NCBI GenBank assembly: GCA_963678925.1
Contig: OY787533.1
Span: 3,162,001 to 3,226,000 of the forward strand
Source: G963665925 sp963678925
GTDB taxonomy: Bacteria; Bacillota; Clostridia; Peptostreptococcales; Acidaminobacteraceae
Reading direction: 5' to 3'
Length of the DNA: 64,000 nucleotides
This document shows positions 9,260 through 17,599 of the stretch, one piece after another. Positions within the stretch are counted from its first letter, which is position 1. Each line of letters starts with the position of its first letter. The notes below the pieces were generated by a model that worked only from the letters and a program-made list of their open reading frames with translations, did no database searches and had not been told where the DNA came from. Made by a program: the position numbers and the translations under genes.

Positions 9260-9721
9260 ATGAAGGTTGAATACATTAATCCGTTTATCAAAGCGACAAC
9301 TGAAGTTTTTAAGACAATGCTCAATATGGAAATCACTACTGGTAAGCCTTACATAAAAGCGAGCCCCTATGTGGCAGACACACTCATGATTATGGTCGGA
9401 ATAACTGGAGAAATCCGCGGTCAAGCTACATTAAGCATGAGTGAAGATTTAGCAAAGCGTACTGCATCTACAATGATGATGGGAATGCCTGTGGAAGAAC
9501 TCGATGAACTTTCTAAAAGTGCCCTTTCGGAACTCGCAAATATGATTATGGGAAATTCTGCAACGCTGTTGTTCAATGCGGGTGTCAATATTGATATTAC
9601 ACCGCCAACCCTGATGATGGGTGAAAATATGCAGATCTCAGCAGGTTCGATGAGAACGGTCTGTGTACCACTGATCAGTGACCTTGGTGAAGTTATGTTG
9701 GATGTATCAGTTAAGGAGTAA
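9260..9721 (+). CDS. CheX/CheC-family chemotaxis protein (putative CheY-P phosphatase)
   Basis: A 153-aa protein whose central ALSELANMIMGNSATLL matches the CheC/CheX/FliY signature in which Glu and Asn act on phospho-CheY. The N-terminal MKVEYINPFIKATTEVF is typical of CheX. The frame opens at GTG 9197, but ATG 9260 follows AGGAGGGG and is the family-like start. No other chemotaxis gene is nearby, so the CheY partner must be encoded elsewhere. It could regulate a receiver protein other than CheY. Confidence 0.82.
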   Translation: MKVEYINPFIKATTEVFKTMLNMEITTGKPYIKASPYVADTLMIMVGITGEIRGQATLSMSEDLAKRTASTMMMGMPVEELDELSKSALSELANMIMGNSATLLFNAGVNIDITPPTLMMGENMQISAGSMRTVCVPLISDLGEVMLDVSVKE

Positions 9722-9723
9722 TT

Positions 9724-10194
9724 GTGTCAGTAAATATTGTATTGTTCGAACCGGAAATTCCGCCAAACACAGGAAATATAGCACGAACTTGCGCGGTTTC
9801 AGGATGCAGACTGCATCTGATTGAACCGCTTGGGTTCTCAATTGATGAGAAAGCCGTAAGGCGTGCGGGTCTGGATTACTGGAATTCCGTGAATATTGAG
9901 GTTCATAAGAATTTTGAAGCCTTTTATGAAAAATACGGTGACAAGCCCCTTTATTTCTGCTCTACAAAAGGAGAAAAGCTTTACTCCGATGTAGCCTATG
10001 AAGAGGAGTGCTATCTTGTATTTGGACGTGAGACATCTGGTCTACCGAAGGAATTCTATGAACGATTCAAGGACCGGCTTATCAAGATTCCTTTGATGAA
10101 CCTTGAAAGTGCAAGGTCGCTTAATCTTTCAAATGCCGCTGCGATTATTACTTATGAAGTTTTGAGGCAGCACGGGTTTAAAGGGTTAATATAA
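9724..10194 (+). CDS. trmL: tRNA (cytidine/uridine-34 2'-O)-methyltransferase
   Basis: SPOUT-class methyltransferase of 156 aa acting on the wobble nucleotide of tRNA-Leu. It shows the family motifs EPEIPPNTGNIARTC, FGRETSGLP and RSLNLSNAAAI, which form the SAM-binding trefoil knot. The start is GTG 9724, with AAGGAG 5 bp upstream inside the previous gene's last codons. A Rho-independent terminator follows. Confidence 0.94.
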   Translation: MSVNIVLFEPEIPPNTGNIARTCAVSGCRLHLIEPLGFSIDEKAVRRAGLDYWNSVNIEVHKNFEAFYEKYGDKPLYFCSTKGEKLYSDVAYEEECYLVFGRETSGLPKEFYERFKDRLIKIPLMNLESARSLNLSNAAAIITYEVLRQHGFKGLI

Positions 10195-10217
10195 GATAAT
10201 GAATAGAAAATTTAGAG

Positions 10218-10241
10218 CAGCTGCCGAGGGGCAGCTGTTTT
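10218..10241 (+). terminator. Rho-independent terminator after trmL
   Basis: Eight-base inverted repeat CAGCTGCC/GGCAGCTG with a four-base loop followed by TTTT. Confidence 0.8.
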
Positions 10242-10287
10242 GATTATGCACATATGCTGGCAGCTTCATAGTTCTTTTTTATTTCGA

Positions 10288-10355
10288 TTAACATCGATTT
10301 AACGGATTTAATATAAAATCAAATTAAAATTAACAAAATTAACATAGACTTAACA
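10288..10355 (+). promoter_or_regulatory. PhoP-box-like TTAACA repeats upstream of the Na+/Pi cotransporter
   Basis: TTAACA occurs at 10288, 10330, 10339 and 10350, and TTAACG at 10299. The pairs 10288/10299 and 10339/10350 are spaced exactly 11 bp, one helical turn, as in the Bacillus PhoP box built of TT(A/T)ACA repeats. The array lies just upstream of a plausible promoter (TACTATATTAT near 10377) and of a phosphate transporter gene, which makes phosphate-starvation control likely. Confidence 0.6.
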
Positions 10356-10462
10356 CAAATACATGGGTAATGGTGTACTATATTATGGGCTGCTTATGGG
10401 ACATGATTATGCAGCCTCAAATTTGCACAGCAGTGTGCATTGATGTATAACAGGAGGATATA

Positions 10463-12112
10463 ATGAGTGAAATGATGTCAAGCTTTATCGAACTGTTTGG
10501 CGGACTGGGATTGTTCCTTTACGGAATGTCTGTCATGTCAGAGGGGTTGGAAAAAGCAGCTGGTTCTAAAATGAAGCGCTTTATCGAGATTCTGACAACG
10601 AACAGATTTACTGCTGTAATTGTCGGTGCCTTCGTAACAATGATCGTACAGTCGTCATCTGCGACTACCGTTATGGTGGTTGGTTTTGTAAACGCAGGCA
10701 TAATGAATCTGACACAGGCTATTGGTGTAATCATGGGTGCAAACATCGGTACAACGATTACTGCACAGCTTGTTGCATTCAAATTGACCGCGCTGGCGCC
10801 GGTAGCAATCGGACTTGGTGTGGGCCTGAAGCTATTCAGCAAGGATCCTAAGACTAAAAAATACGCAGAAATCCTGCTTGGATTCGGTATTCTATTCATG
10901 GGCATGGATGTTATGAAGCATTCAATGAAGCCGCTTAGAAACTACCAGGGATTTACTGATTTACTTATGAGCTTCGGCAGTGGACGTATTCTGGACACAG
11001 TTCTGGCAATCTTCACTGGTTTTGCAGTTACTGCAATTATTCAATCTTCTTCAGCAACAACAGGTATCATGGTAGCACTTGCAAGTCAGGGTATGCTTCC
11101 TATCGACGCGGCATTCCCGATTCTACTGGGTACGAACATCGGTACATGTGTTACTGCAATGATTTCTTCAATCGGTGCCAACAAGACAGCCAAGAGAGCT
11201 GCAATCATGCATATGATGTTCAACGTAATCGGTACAGCGATTTTCGCAATCCTGCTTGCCCAGCCATCCCTATGGCTTGTTAAGCACTTCTGGACGTCGC
11301 CTGAGCGTCAGCTTGCCATGATGCATACGACGTTTAATATCGCTACAACAGTCATGCTGGTAGGCTTTGCACCAGTTATTGTTAAGCTTGCAGAGCGTAT
11401 GATTCCTGTCTCTGACAGCGAAATGCGCCAGCTTAAGGGTGCGACAAAATATGTGGATGACCGTATTCTTGAAACACCATCCATTGCAATTGTTCAGCTT
11501 ATGAAAGAAGTCCTTCATATGGGTAACGTGGCAAGTGATACGCTGAAGCTTGCTGGTGAAGCACTCATTGAAGGCAATGAAGAAAAGGCCAAAGAGGCGT
11601 TTGAAAAAGAAAAGAGTGTCAACGCACTGGAGCATGCGATCATGGAGTATCTGGTCAAACTTTCAAACTCTGATATTTCACCTCAGCAGAGGGTTACAGT
11701 AGATGGTCTTTTCAGTACGGTAAATGATATCGAACGTGTTGCCGACCATGCGGACAACATCGCTGAGCTAGCGATTGAGCGTGTGAGTCAAGACCTTGAG
11801 TTCAGTGAAAAGGCGATTTCTGAGCTGGATTCCATGATGAATGATTGTATTACGGCATTTTCAGAGTCATTGAACGCGCTCCATTCATATGACAAGTCTT
11901 CAGCACAGCGCGTAATTGAGCGCGAAGGCTATATCGATCTGCTGGAAAAGAATCTGAGAAAGAAACACATCGAGCGTCTGAACGGCGGAAGATGTCAACC
12001 TGCATCGGGTGTACTTTTCCTTGACGCAATCAGTAACCTGGAGCGTGTGGGTGACCATTCCTCTAATATTGCTCTTGCAGTTCTTGATCAGCCAGAGAGA
12101 GAATCTGCTTAA
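10463..12112 (+). CDS. Na+/phosphate cotransporter family protein with PhoU-like tail
   Basis: A 549-aa protein of the NptA/PNaS type. It has two inverted copies of the transport core, each with the signature QSSSATT (VQSSSATTVMVVGF and IQSSSATTGIMVAL), in about eight to nine membrane segments to residue 310. A cytoplasmic PhoU-like helical domain follows (about 340-545, with NDIERVADHADNIAEL and NLERVGDHSSNIAL). It imports or exports inorganic phosphate with sodium. ATG 10463 follows AGGAGG. TTAACA repeats upstream suggest PhoP control. A strong terminator follows, so the gene is a single transcription unit. Confidence 0.9.
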   Translation: MSEMMSSFIELFGGLGLFLYGMSVMSEGLEKAAGSKMKRFIEILTTNRFTAVIVGAFVTMIVQSSSATTVMVVGFVNAGIMNLTQAIGVIMGANIGTTITAQLVAFKLTALAPVAIGLGVGLKLFSKDPKTKKYAEILLGFGILFMGMDVMKHSMKPLRNYQGFTDLLMSFGSGRILDTVLAIFTGFAVTAIIQSSSATTGIMVALASQGMLPIDAAFPILLGTNIGTCVTAMISSIGANKTAKRAAIMHMMFNVIGTAIFAILLAQPSLWLVKHFWTSPERQLAMMHTTFNIATTVMLVGFAPVIVKLAERMIPVSDSEMRQLKGATKYVDDRILETPSIAIVQLMKEVLHMGNVASDTLKLAGEALIEGNEEKAKEAFEKEKSVNALEHAIMEYLVKLSNSDISPQQRVTVDGLFSTVNDIERVADHADNIAELAIERVSQDLEFSEKAISELDSMMNDCITAFSESLNALHSYDKSSAQRVIEREGYIDLLEKNLRKKHIERLNGGRCQPASGVLFLDAISNLERVGDHSSNIALAVLDQPERESA

Positions 12113-12138
12113 AGCCAATTGCATAATGAGAATTTCAA

Positions 12139-12190
12139 GGGCTGTTTTGAAGCGCGGCAGAGGTTGTCGCTTCAAAGCAGTCCTTTTATT
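12139..12190 (+). terminator. Rho-independent terminator after the phosphate cotransporter
   Basis: Long hairpin GGCTGTTTTGAAGCG / CGCTTCAAAGCAGTCC with one bulge, followed by TTTTATTTT. Confidence 0.8.
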
Positions 12191-12344
12191 TTATGTGCAA
12201 GCTGCATAGGGACTGTAGGCTGTGGTATGCATGCAATAAGTATTTTTGTTTTGGAGATGAAACTCGGAAATTCATAACTTTATATTGCAATGGGACCTTA
12301 AAATGCCATACTATAGTAGGTATCTCGATAAAAAGGAGTTTGTT

Positions 12345-13193
12345 ATGAGTTTGAAAATATTGGCCGACAGCGTTTCGGACATCCCGAAAGAACTGCGTGA
12401 AAAACTGGATATTGAAATTGTCCCTCTTGAAGTCAATTTCAAGGAACGTTCATATAAGGATCAGATTGAGCTGGAATCCAAGACGTTTTATGAAATGCTG
12501 AGTGCATCAGAAGATGTTCCAACCACTTCGCAGGTGAATCCAGGTGAATTCATGAAAGTGTTCGAAAAGCATCTGAAAAGTGGTGATCAAGTCTTGCTCT
12601 TCACCCTGTCGTCTAAGCTAAGTGGCACCTACAGTGCTGCGGTGACGGCCAAAGACCTGCTTGAAGCAGGTGATGAAATTACCATTATTGACAGCCGGTC
12701 AGTGAGTCTGGGCTATGGACTGATGGTCATCGAAGCTGCTGAAATGAATAGGCAGGGCATGGACAAATCTCGGATTTTAGATCAGATCAAGAACCGTATT
12801 GACGCCGTTGAGAATATATTCATATTTGACACGCTCAAGTACTTGCATAAGGGTGGACGACTTTCCAAGGGTGAAGCAGTCATTGGCGGACTCTTGAATA
12901 TCAAGCCGGTTTTGACGGTTTCAGAGGGTGTCTTGAAGCCTGTCGACAAGGTGCGCGGACGCAAGAAAACCATACAGTGGGTCGTGGACAAGATGAAGGA
13001 CAGCGGGATTGATTTTACGAAACAGCGTGTTGCCATATACCACGGTGACGATTATGCTTATATGTTGGAATTCAAAAAAGCCATAGAAGAGGCGCTGGGG
13101 GTTCAAGAGTGGGTAATTGGTGAAGTCGGCGCGGTTGTTGGGACGCATGGTGGCCCGGGATGCATTGGCGTCAGCTATGTTAGCAAGGAGTAA
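12345..13193 (+). CDS. DegV family fatty-acid-binding protein
   Basis: A 282-aa DegV/EDD-fold protein. In Firmicutes these proteins bind fatty acids as the FakB subunit for the kinase FakA. It has the N-terminal LADSVSDIPKEL, the TSQVNPGEF segment, and the C-terminal VGTHGGPGCIGVSY. The frame is open from 12285, but ATG 12345 with AAAAGGAG 7 bp upstream is the obvious start. It lies directly upstream of the glycine riboswitch and probably ends its own transcript. Confidence 0.88.
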   Translation: MSLKILADSVSDIPKELREKLDIEIVPLEVNFKERSYKDQIELESKTFYEMLSASEDVPTTSQVNPGEFMKVFEKHLKSGDQVLLFTLSSKLSGTYSAAVTAKDLLEAGDEITIIDSRSVSLGYGLMVIEAAEMNRQGMDKSRILDQIKNRIDAVENIFIFDTLKYLHKGGRLSKGEAVIGGLLNIKPVLTVSEGVLKPVDKVRGRKKTIQWVVDKMKDSGIDFTKQRVAIYHGDDYAYMLEFKKAIEEALGVQEWVIGEVGAVVGTHGGPGCIGVSYVSKE

Positions 13194-13234
13194 CACGGAA
13201 TGTGGAAGCCTTGATAAAATTTTCGCAAACGTGG

Positions 13235-13263
13235 TTGCTAAATAGAGAAACTTTATATATAAT
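13235..13263 (+). promoter_or_regulatory. Sigma-A type promoter of the glycine riboswitch transcript
   Basis: TTGCTA and TATAAT separated by 17 bp. The predicted start is near 13270, about 60 bp before the first aptamer. Confidence 0.7.
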
Positions 13264-13327
13264 GAGAGAGCAATAATAAATCTTAATACAAAGTGATTCA
13301 TCGACATAGTTATGGGTACACTTTGAT

Positions 13328-13519
13328 TCTGGAAGAAAAGACCGGGAGAGAATCCACGTGATCGCCGAAGGGCCAAGCTTGTACTTGCCAAGTATAAGTG
13401 AATTTCTCAGGCAAAAGGACCGGTTTTGGACAGAACTCTGAAGAGTCGTGGCAACGCGACACCGACGGGGCAATTCTGATTTTTATGGTCAGAAGAATCT
13501 CTCAGGTTAGAAACAGAGA
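13328..13519 (+). ncRNA. Tandem glycine riboswitch (two aptamers)
   Basis: The first aptamer shows GGGAGAG (13344-13350), CGCCGAAGG (13373 region) and CTCAGGCAAAAGGAC (13407-13420 region). The second shows GGACAGAACTCTGAAGAG, ACACCGACGGGGCAA and CTCTCAGGTTAGAAACAGAG. This is the conserved pattern of tandem glycine riboswitches. It is followed at once by a terminator hairpin and grdX. In known examples glycine binding favours readthrough, which fits a glycine catabolic locus. Boundaries are approximate. Confidence 0.93.
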
Positions 13520-13558
13520 AGGGCGGCAAATTCTATTTGCCGTGCCTTCTTTTTTTAT
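13518..13558 (+). terminator. Riboswitch-controlled terminator before grdX
   Basis: Hairpin with GGCAAAT/ATTTGCC core, extended by GAAGG..CCTTC outer pairs and followed by a T run. It lies directly after the second glycine aptamer, so it is the likely expression platform. Confidence 0.82.
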
Positions 13559-13592
13559 TTCTCGCGAAATCGTTTTCCTGGAGGTCCTTGAT

Positions 13593-14000
13593 ATGAAATA
13601 TGTTCTGATAACCAACAATTCATTAGTGAATCGGAAGTATGCAGAGCCGGAAAACAGTCGTAATCTCGACAAGCTACTTTACAATCCCGACGAGAGTTTC
13701 ATTGAAACACTTAAACGTGTGCGTAACATGGTACATGAGGGACATACGCTTTTGACACATCCCCTTACGGGCAGTGTGAAGCCGTATGAAACACCTTATA
13801 AGTCCATTGCGGTTAGCGCTGAGAAGAGTGGGCTGGACATGGACTCGCTGACAATAATCGAAGACGCAATTGTGCTTACACAGAAATTCCTGGACGAGTA
13901 CCAGCATAGGGAATTTCCAGAACGCGTTTACGATGATTTCAGGTTCATAGATTTAAATCTGATTACGAGTGGCATTGAAAGCTTGAATCAGTTTTATTAA
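13593..14000 (+). CDS. grdX: GrdX family protein
   Basis: A 135-aa protein that recurs as the first gene of glycine reductase loci; its function is not established. Features seen include VLITNNSLVNRKY at the N-terminus and LLTHPLTGSVKPYETPYKS in the middle. ATG 13593 follows TGGAGGTCC. The open frame extends back to 13398, but that portion is riboswitch and terminator. It is the first gene behind the riboswitch and is followed by trxB after 90 bp. Confidence 0.85.
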   Translation: MKYVLITNNSLVNRKYAEPENSRNLDKLLYNPDESFIETLKRVRNMVHEGHTLLTHPLTGSVKPYETPYKSIAVSAEKSGLDMDSLTIIEDAIVLTQKFLDEYQHREFPERVYDDFRFIDLNLITSGIESLNQFY

Positions 14001-14037
14001 TGGAGATTCACACTTAATTCATGCGTAACTGGTATAC

Positions 14038-14043
14038 TATAAT
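14038..14043 (+). promoter_or_regulatory. Possible -10 element before trxB
   Basis: TATAAT about 48 bp before trxB, with TTAATT about 18 bp upstream. A secondary promoter could express the thioredoxin system independently of glycine. Confidence 0.4.
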
Positions 14044-14090
14044 CGTGTTCAATTACTAACATCATTATACGATTACGAGGAGGAAGAAAC

Positions 14091-15038
14091 ATGAGTACAG
14101 CTTATGACGTTGTGGTCATCGGAGCGGGTCCAGCTGGCCTTGCTGCGGGACTTTACGCAGCGAGAGCAAAAATGTCAGTATTGATCCTTGAAAAGGACAA
14201 GACGGGCGGACAAATTGTAACAACAGATGAGGTTGCAAACTACCCAGGCTCGATTCCAGAAGCTACAGGTCCAAGTCTGATTGCACGCATGGTCGAGCAG
14301 TGTGAAGAATTTGGCGCAAAGACTGAAAGAGACGCAGTGGAAACACTTGAACTTGATGGTGACATTAAGGTAATCAAGACTGCAAGCGGTAAGGAAATCC
14401 AAGCTAAGACAGTGATTGTTGCAACTGGCGCTTCTCCAAGAAAACTGGATTGCCCAGGTGAAAAAGAGCTTACTGGTAAAGGTGTATCGTACTGTGCTAC
14501 ATGCGACGCCGATTTCTTTACAGATCTTGAAATTTTCTGTATTGGTGGCGGCGATACTGCAGTTGAGGAAGCAATATTCCTGACTAAGTTCGCCAGAAAA
14601 GTTACTCTGGTTCACCGTCGCGATCAGCTTAGAGCTGCAAAATCAATCGTTGAAAAGGCTGAGAAGAATGAAAAGATCGATTTTATCTGGAACTCAGTTG
14701 TTAAAGAAATAAAAGGTGAAGGCATCGTTGAATCAATCGTCCTTCTAAATCGTGAAACGGGAGAAGAAACAGAGCATTTTGCGCATGAAGATGATGGCAC
14801 ATTCGGTGTGTTTGTCTTCGTAGGATATCTTCCGCAGACAAGCCTGTTCGAAGGCAAGCTTGAAATGGAAAACGGCTACATAGTAACTGACCCTGATATG
14901 AAAACGGATGTTCCTGGTGTCTTTGCAGCAGGTGATGTACGTGTCAAGTCACTGCGTCAGGTAGTAACTGCGACTGCAGACGGTGCAATAGCGGCTGTAC
15001 AAGCAGAAAAATACATTGAAGATAAATTCCACGCATAG
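14091..15038 (+). CDS. trxB: Thioredoxin reductase
   Basis: NADPH-dependent flavoprotein that reduces thioredoxin, the electron source for glycine reductase. The 315-aa protein has the FAD motif GAGPAGLAAGLYAAR, redox pair CATC (VSYCATCDADFF), the NADPH motif GGGDTAVEEA, the HRRDQLRA segment, and the C-terminal FAD motif GVFAAGDV. ATG 14091 follows GAGGAGG. It is immediately upstream of trxA and grdE, the arrangement known from glycine-fermenting Clostridia. Confidence 0.95.
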   Translation: MSTAYDVVVIGAGPAGLAAGLYAARAKMSVLILEKDKTGGQIVTTDEVANYPGSIPEATGPSLIARMVEQCEEFGAKTERDAVETLELDGDIKVIKTASGKEIQAKTVIVATGASPRKLDCPGEKELTGKGVSYCATCDADFFTDLEIFCIGGGDTAVEEAIFLTKFARKVTLVHRRDQLRAAKSIVEKAEKNEKIDFIWNSVVKEIKGEGIVESIVLLNRETGEETEHFAHEDDGTFGVFVFVGYLPQTSLFEGKLEMENGYIVTDPDMKTDVPGVFAAGDVRVKSLRQVVTATADGAIAAVQAEKYIEDKFHA

Positions 15039-15055
15039 TATAGGAGGTACCTAAT

Positions 15056-15370
15056 ATGATCGAATTGACTAAAGATAACTTTCAAGAAGAAGTACTAGAC
15101 GCTTCTGGATTCGTACTGGTTGATTACTGGAGTGACGGCTGTGAGCCTTGTAAGGCGCTGATGCCTGATGTAATGGCACTATCAGAAGAATTTACTTCTG
15201 TGAAGTTTGGAAAGCTGAATACTTCAAAAGCAAGAAGACTTGCTATTTCTCAGCGTGTACTAGGTCTGCCAACAATCATTCTTTACAAAGATGGCGAAAA
15301 AGTGGGCGAAGTTACAAAAGACGACGCTAACAAAGACGGCATCAAAAAGATGATTGAAGCAAATATCTAA
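15056..15370 (+). CDS. trxA: Thioredoxin with atypical GCEPC active site
   Basis: A 104-aa thioredoxin delivering electrons to the glycine reductase selenoprotein A system. The fold motifs VLVDYWSDGCEPCKALMP and LGLPTIILYKDGEK are clear. The active site is GCEPC instead of the canonical WCGPC: the tryptophan is replaced by Gly and the Gly after the first Cys by Glu. Deviating active sites are reported for thioredoxins of glycine-reductase organisms and are thought to suit the special partner. ATG 15056 follows TAGGAGG. Confidence 0.93.
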   Translation: MIELTKDNFQEEVLDASGFVLVDYWSDGCEPCKALMPDVMALSEEFTSVKFGKLNTSKARRLAISQRVLGLPTIILYKDGEKVGEVTKDDANKDGIKKMIEANI

Positions 15371-15438
15371 TTAACTAAGTTGTCAACGTTTCATGCACAG
15401 CGTATGGAACTGTTACAATAAACCAGGAGGTGAACCCT

Positions 15439-16725
15439 TTGCGATTAGAACTTGGTGAAATCCTTATTAAGGATGTTCAGTTCGGCGATGCTTCCAAAGT
15501 GGAGAACGGCGTTCTGTATGTAAACAAGGATGAAGTCATCAAAATGGTTAGCGAAGACGACCACATCAAAAGTGTGTCGGTTGAACTTGCTAAACCGGGT
15601 GAATCAGTTAGAATCACGCCAGTAAAGGATGTCATCGAACCACGTGTGAAGGTCGATGGCAAAGGCGGTATTTTCCCAGGCGTAGTTTCAAAAGTTACTA
15701 CAGTTGGTGAAGGCCGCACGCATGTGCTAAAAGGTGCTGCGGTTGTAACTTGCGGCAAAATCGTAGGTTTCCAGGAAGGAATCATTGATATGCAAGGGCC
15801 TGGCGCAGATTATACGCCATTCTCAAAGCTAAACAATGTATGCCTTGTAATCGAACCTGCTGATGGTCTTAAGCAGCCTGAATATGAAGCTGCAGTGCGC
15901 AAGGCTGGTCTAAAGATTGCCACTTACTTTGGCGAGCTGGGCCGTGACGTTGAGCCTGATTCAGTTCAGACTTTTGAGACAAAGCCTATGTTTGAGCAGG
16001 CTGCAGAGTATCCTGAGCTACCTAAGGTAGGTTACGTGTACATGCTTCAAACGCAGGGACTTCTTCACGACACATACGTTTATGGTGTCGATGCGAAGAA
16101 AATCGTTCCAACTGTACTTTATCCAACAGAAATCATGGATGGTGCAATCCTAAGCGGAAATTGTGTGTCCGCTTGTGATAAGAATACAACTTATCATCAC
16201 TTGAACAACCCTATTATCAAGAACCTTTATGCAAAGCATGGCAAAGAAATCAACTTCATGGGTGTTATCATCACAAATGAAAATGTTTACCTTGCTGACA
16301 AAGAGCGTTCATCAAACTGGACTGCAAAGTTCACAAAATACCTAGGTCTTGACGGTGTTATCGTATCTCAGGAAGGCTTTGGAAATCCTGATACGGACCT
16401 GATCATGAACTGTAAGAAGATTGAAGCGGAAGGTGTTAAGACAGTTATTGTTACTGACGAGTACGCTGGCCGTGACGGTTCTTCCCAATCGCTTGCCGAT
16501 GCTGACCCTGCTGCAGATGCAGTTGTAACGGGCGGTAACGCAAACGAAGTGATTGTTCTACCTCCAATGGAAAAAGTTATTGGCATGCTAGACTATACAG
16601 ATCGTATTGCTGGCGGCTTTGACGGATCCCTTAGACCAGATGGTAGTATCGAAGCTGAAATCCAGGTAATTACTGGAGCAACAAATGAGCTTGGTTTTAA
16701 CAAACTTACAGCTCGCACTTTCTAA
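15439..16725 (+). CDS. grdE: Glycine reductase protein B, alpha/beta proprotein
   Basis: Proprotein of 428 aa cleaved to the 25-kDa and 47-kDa-class subunits of substrate-specific protein B, generating a pyruvoyl cofactor from a cysteine. Counting from the TTG start, the sequence SGNCVSACDKN places the cleavage-site Cys at residue 242, the position reported for GrdE. The frame begins at GTG 15430, but TTG 15439 (MRLELGEILIKD) is preferred because AGGAGGTGAA ends 5 bp before it and homologues begin MRLELG. It is followed by grdA with an unusual repeat-bearing 141-bp gap. Confidence 0.93.
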   Translation: MRLELGEILIKDVQFGDASKVENGVLYVNKDEVIKMVSEDDHIKSVSVELAKPGESVRITPVKDVIEPRVKVDGKGGIFPGVVSKVTTVGEGRTHVLKGAAVVTCGKIVGFQEGIIDMQGPGADYTPFSKLNNVCLVIEPADGLKQPEYEAAVRKAGLKIATYFGELGRDVEPDSVQTFETKPMFEQAAEYPELPKVGYVYMLQTQGLLHDTYVYGVDAKKIVPTVLYPTEIMDGAILSGNCVSACDKNTTYHHLNNPIIKNLYAKHGKEINFMGVIITNENVYLADKERSSNWTAKFTKYLGLDGVIVSQEGFGNPDTDLIMNCKKIEAEGVKTVIVTDEYAGRDGSSQSLADADPAADAVVTGGNANEVIVLPPMEKVIGMLDYTDRIAGGFDGSLRPDGSIEAEIQVITGATNELGFNKLTARTF

Positions 16726-16749
16726 AATGTCTTTTTGTGTGTGAACAAA

Positions 16750-16817
16750 GACGAACTGAACGTAAGACTGAACTGAACGTAAGAACGAACTGATTATAAA
16801 GAACGAACTGATTGTAA
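16750..16817 (+). repeat. Four imperfect 16-18 bp tandem repeats between grdE and grdA
   Basis: Units based on GAACGAACTGAACGTAA start at 16750, 16766, 16783 and 16801. They fill most of the gap and lie 50 bp upstream of grdA. Function unknown; they may space, stabilise or regulate translation of the downstream message. Confidence 0.75.
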
Positions 16818-16866
16818 GAACATGTGAACCTAGAAAAATTATGAAAACGAAGAGAGGATGTCACGA

Positions 16867-17343
16867 ATGAATATTCTTGAAAACAAGAAAGTCATCATCA
16901 TTGGTGACCGTGACGGCGTACCTGGTCAAGCGATCGAAGAGTGCGTTAAAACGGTTGCAAGTGCTGAGGTCGTGTACTCTGCTACAGAGTGCTTTGTCTG
17001 AACGGCTGCAGGCGCAATGGATCTAGAAAACCAAAATCGAGTAAAAAACCTTGCTGAAGAGCATGGTGCTGAAAATGTAGTTGTAATCTTTGGCGCAGCT
17101 GAAGCTGAGTCTGCTGGTCTTTCAGCAGAAACAGTAACTGCTGGTGACCCAACATTTGCTGGACCTCTTGCTGGTGTGGAGCTTGGTCTTTCGACTTACC
17201 ACGCAGTAGAGGAAGAATTCAAGAGCGCTGTTGATGCTGACGTATTTGAAGATCAAATCGGCATGATGGAAATGGTTCTTGAATGTGACGAAATCGCTGA
17301 TGAGATGAAGAACATCCGTAGCGAATTCTGCAAGTACCTGTAA
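16867..17343 (+). CDS. grdA: Glycine reductase selenoprotein A (UGA = selenocysteine)
   Basis: Small selenoprotein (158 aa) that forms the Se-carboxymethyl intermediate and passes it to protein C. ATG 16867 follows GAGAGGATG. The reading frame contains TGA at 16999-17001, residue 45, in the context ECFVUTAAGAMDLENQ, the conserved CxxU redox motif of GrdA. Reading through yields a normal-length protein ending at 17343. Without selenocysteine insertion only a 44-residue fragment would form, and automated callers commonly miss the N-terminal half. Needs selABCD elsewhere. Confidence 0.95.
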
Positions 17344-17500
17344 TACCTAAGAATTACAAAACATTTCACTAAAAAACTCGATTAAAATTTTCAGACATTG
17401 CATTACGAGGCACGGGTCGTGCTTCAAACCGCTGACCAGACATCAGCACAAAATCATAGCATTAAAATTTAAGACAAAACGAAAGTTTCGATATTATTAT

Positions 17501-17593
17501 CTTCGGTCCTGTTCGATTAGGACAGTACGACTAAAAACAAAGTCCGAAGGGAGGGATCCTCGTCTGTCTATGGAAAATCCATTAGACTAGAGG
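17501..17593 (+). ncRNA. Structured leader of grdB (candidate cis-regulatory RNA)
   Basis: Two adjacent predicted stems. One is CTTCGG (17501-17506) with CCGAAG (17544-17549), enclosing GTCCT/AGGAC. The other is CCTC (17558-17561) with GAGG (17590-17593), enclosing GTCTATGG/CCATTAGAC. The second stem pairs the presumed grdB ribosome binding site GAGG, 6 bp before ATG 17600. This would restrain translation unless opened. Not a family I recognise. Confidence 0.45.
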
Positions 17594-17599
17594 CTAGAT

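Noticed and set aside
13398..13592. N-terminal extension of GrdX
   Set aside because: This part is the second glycine aptamer and terminator; the ribosome binding site and family start are at 13593.
16867..17343. grdA as a pseudogene with a premature stop
   Set aside because: The TGA lies exactly in the family's selenocysteine position and the rest of the frame is intact, so it is a selenoprotein.
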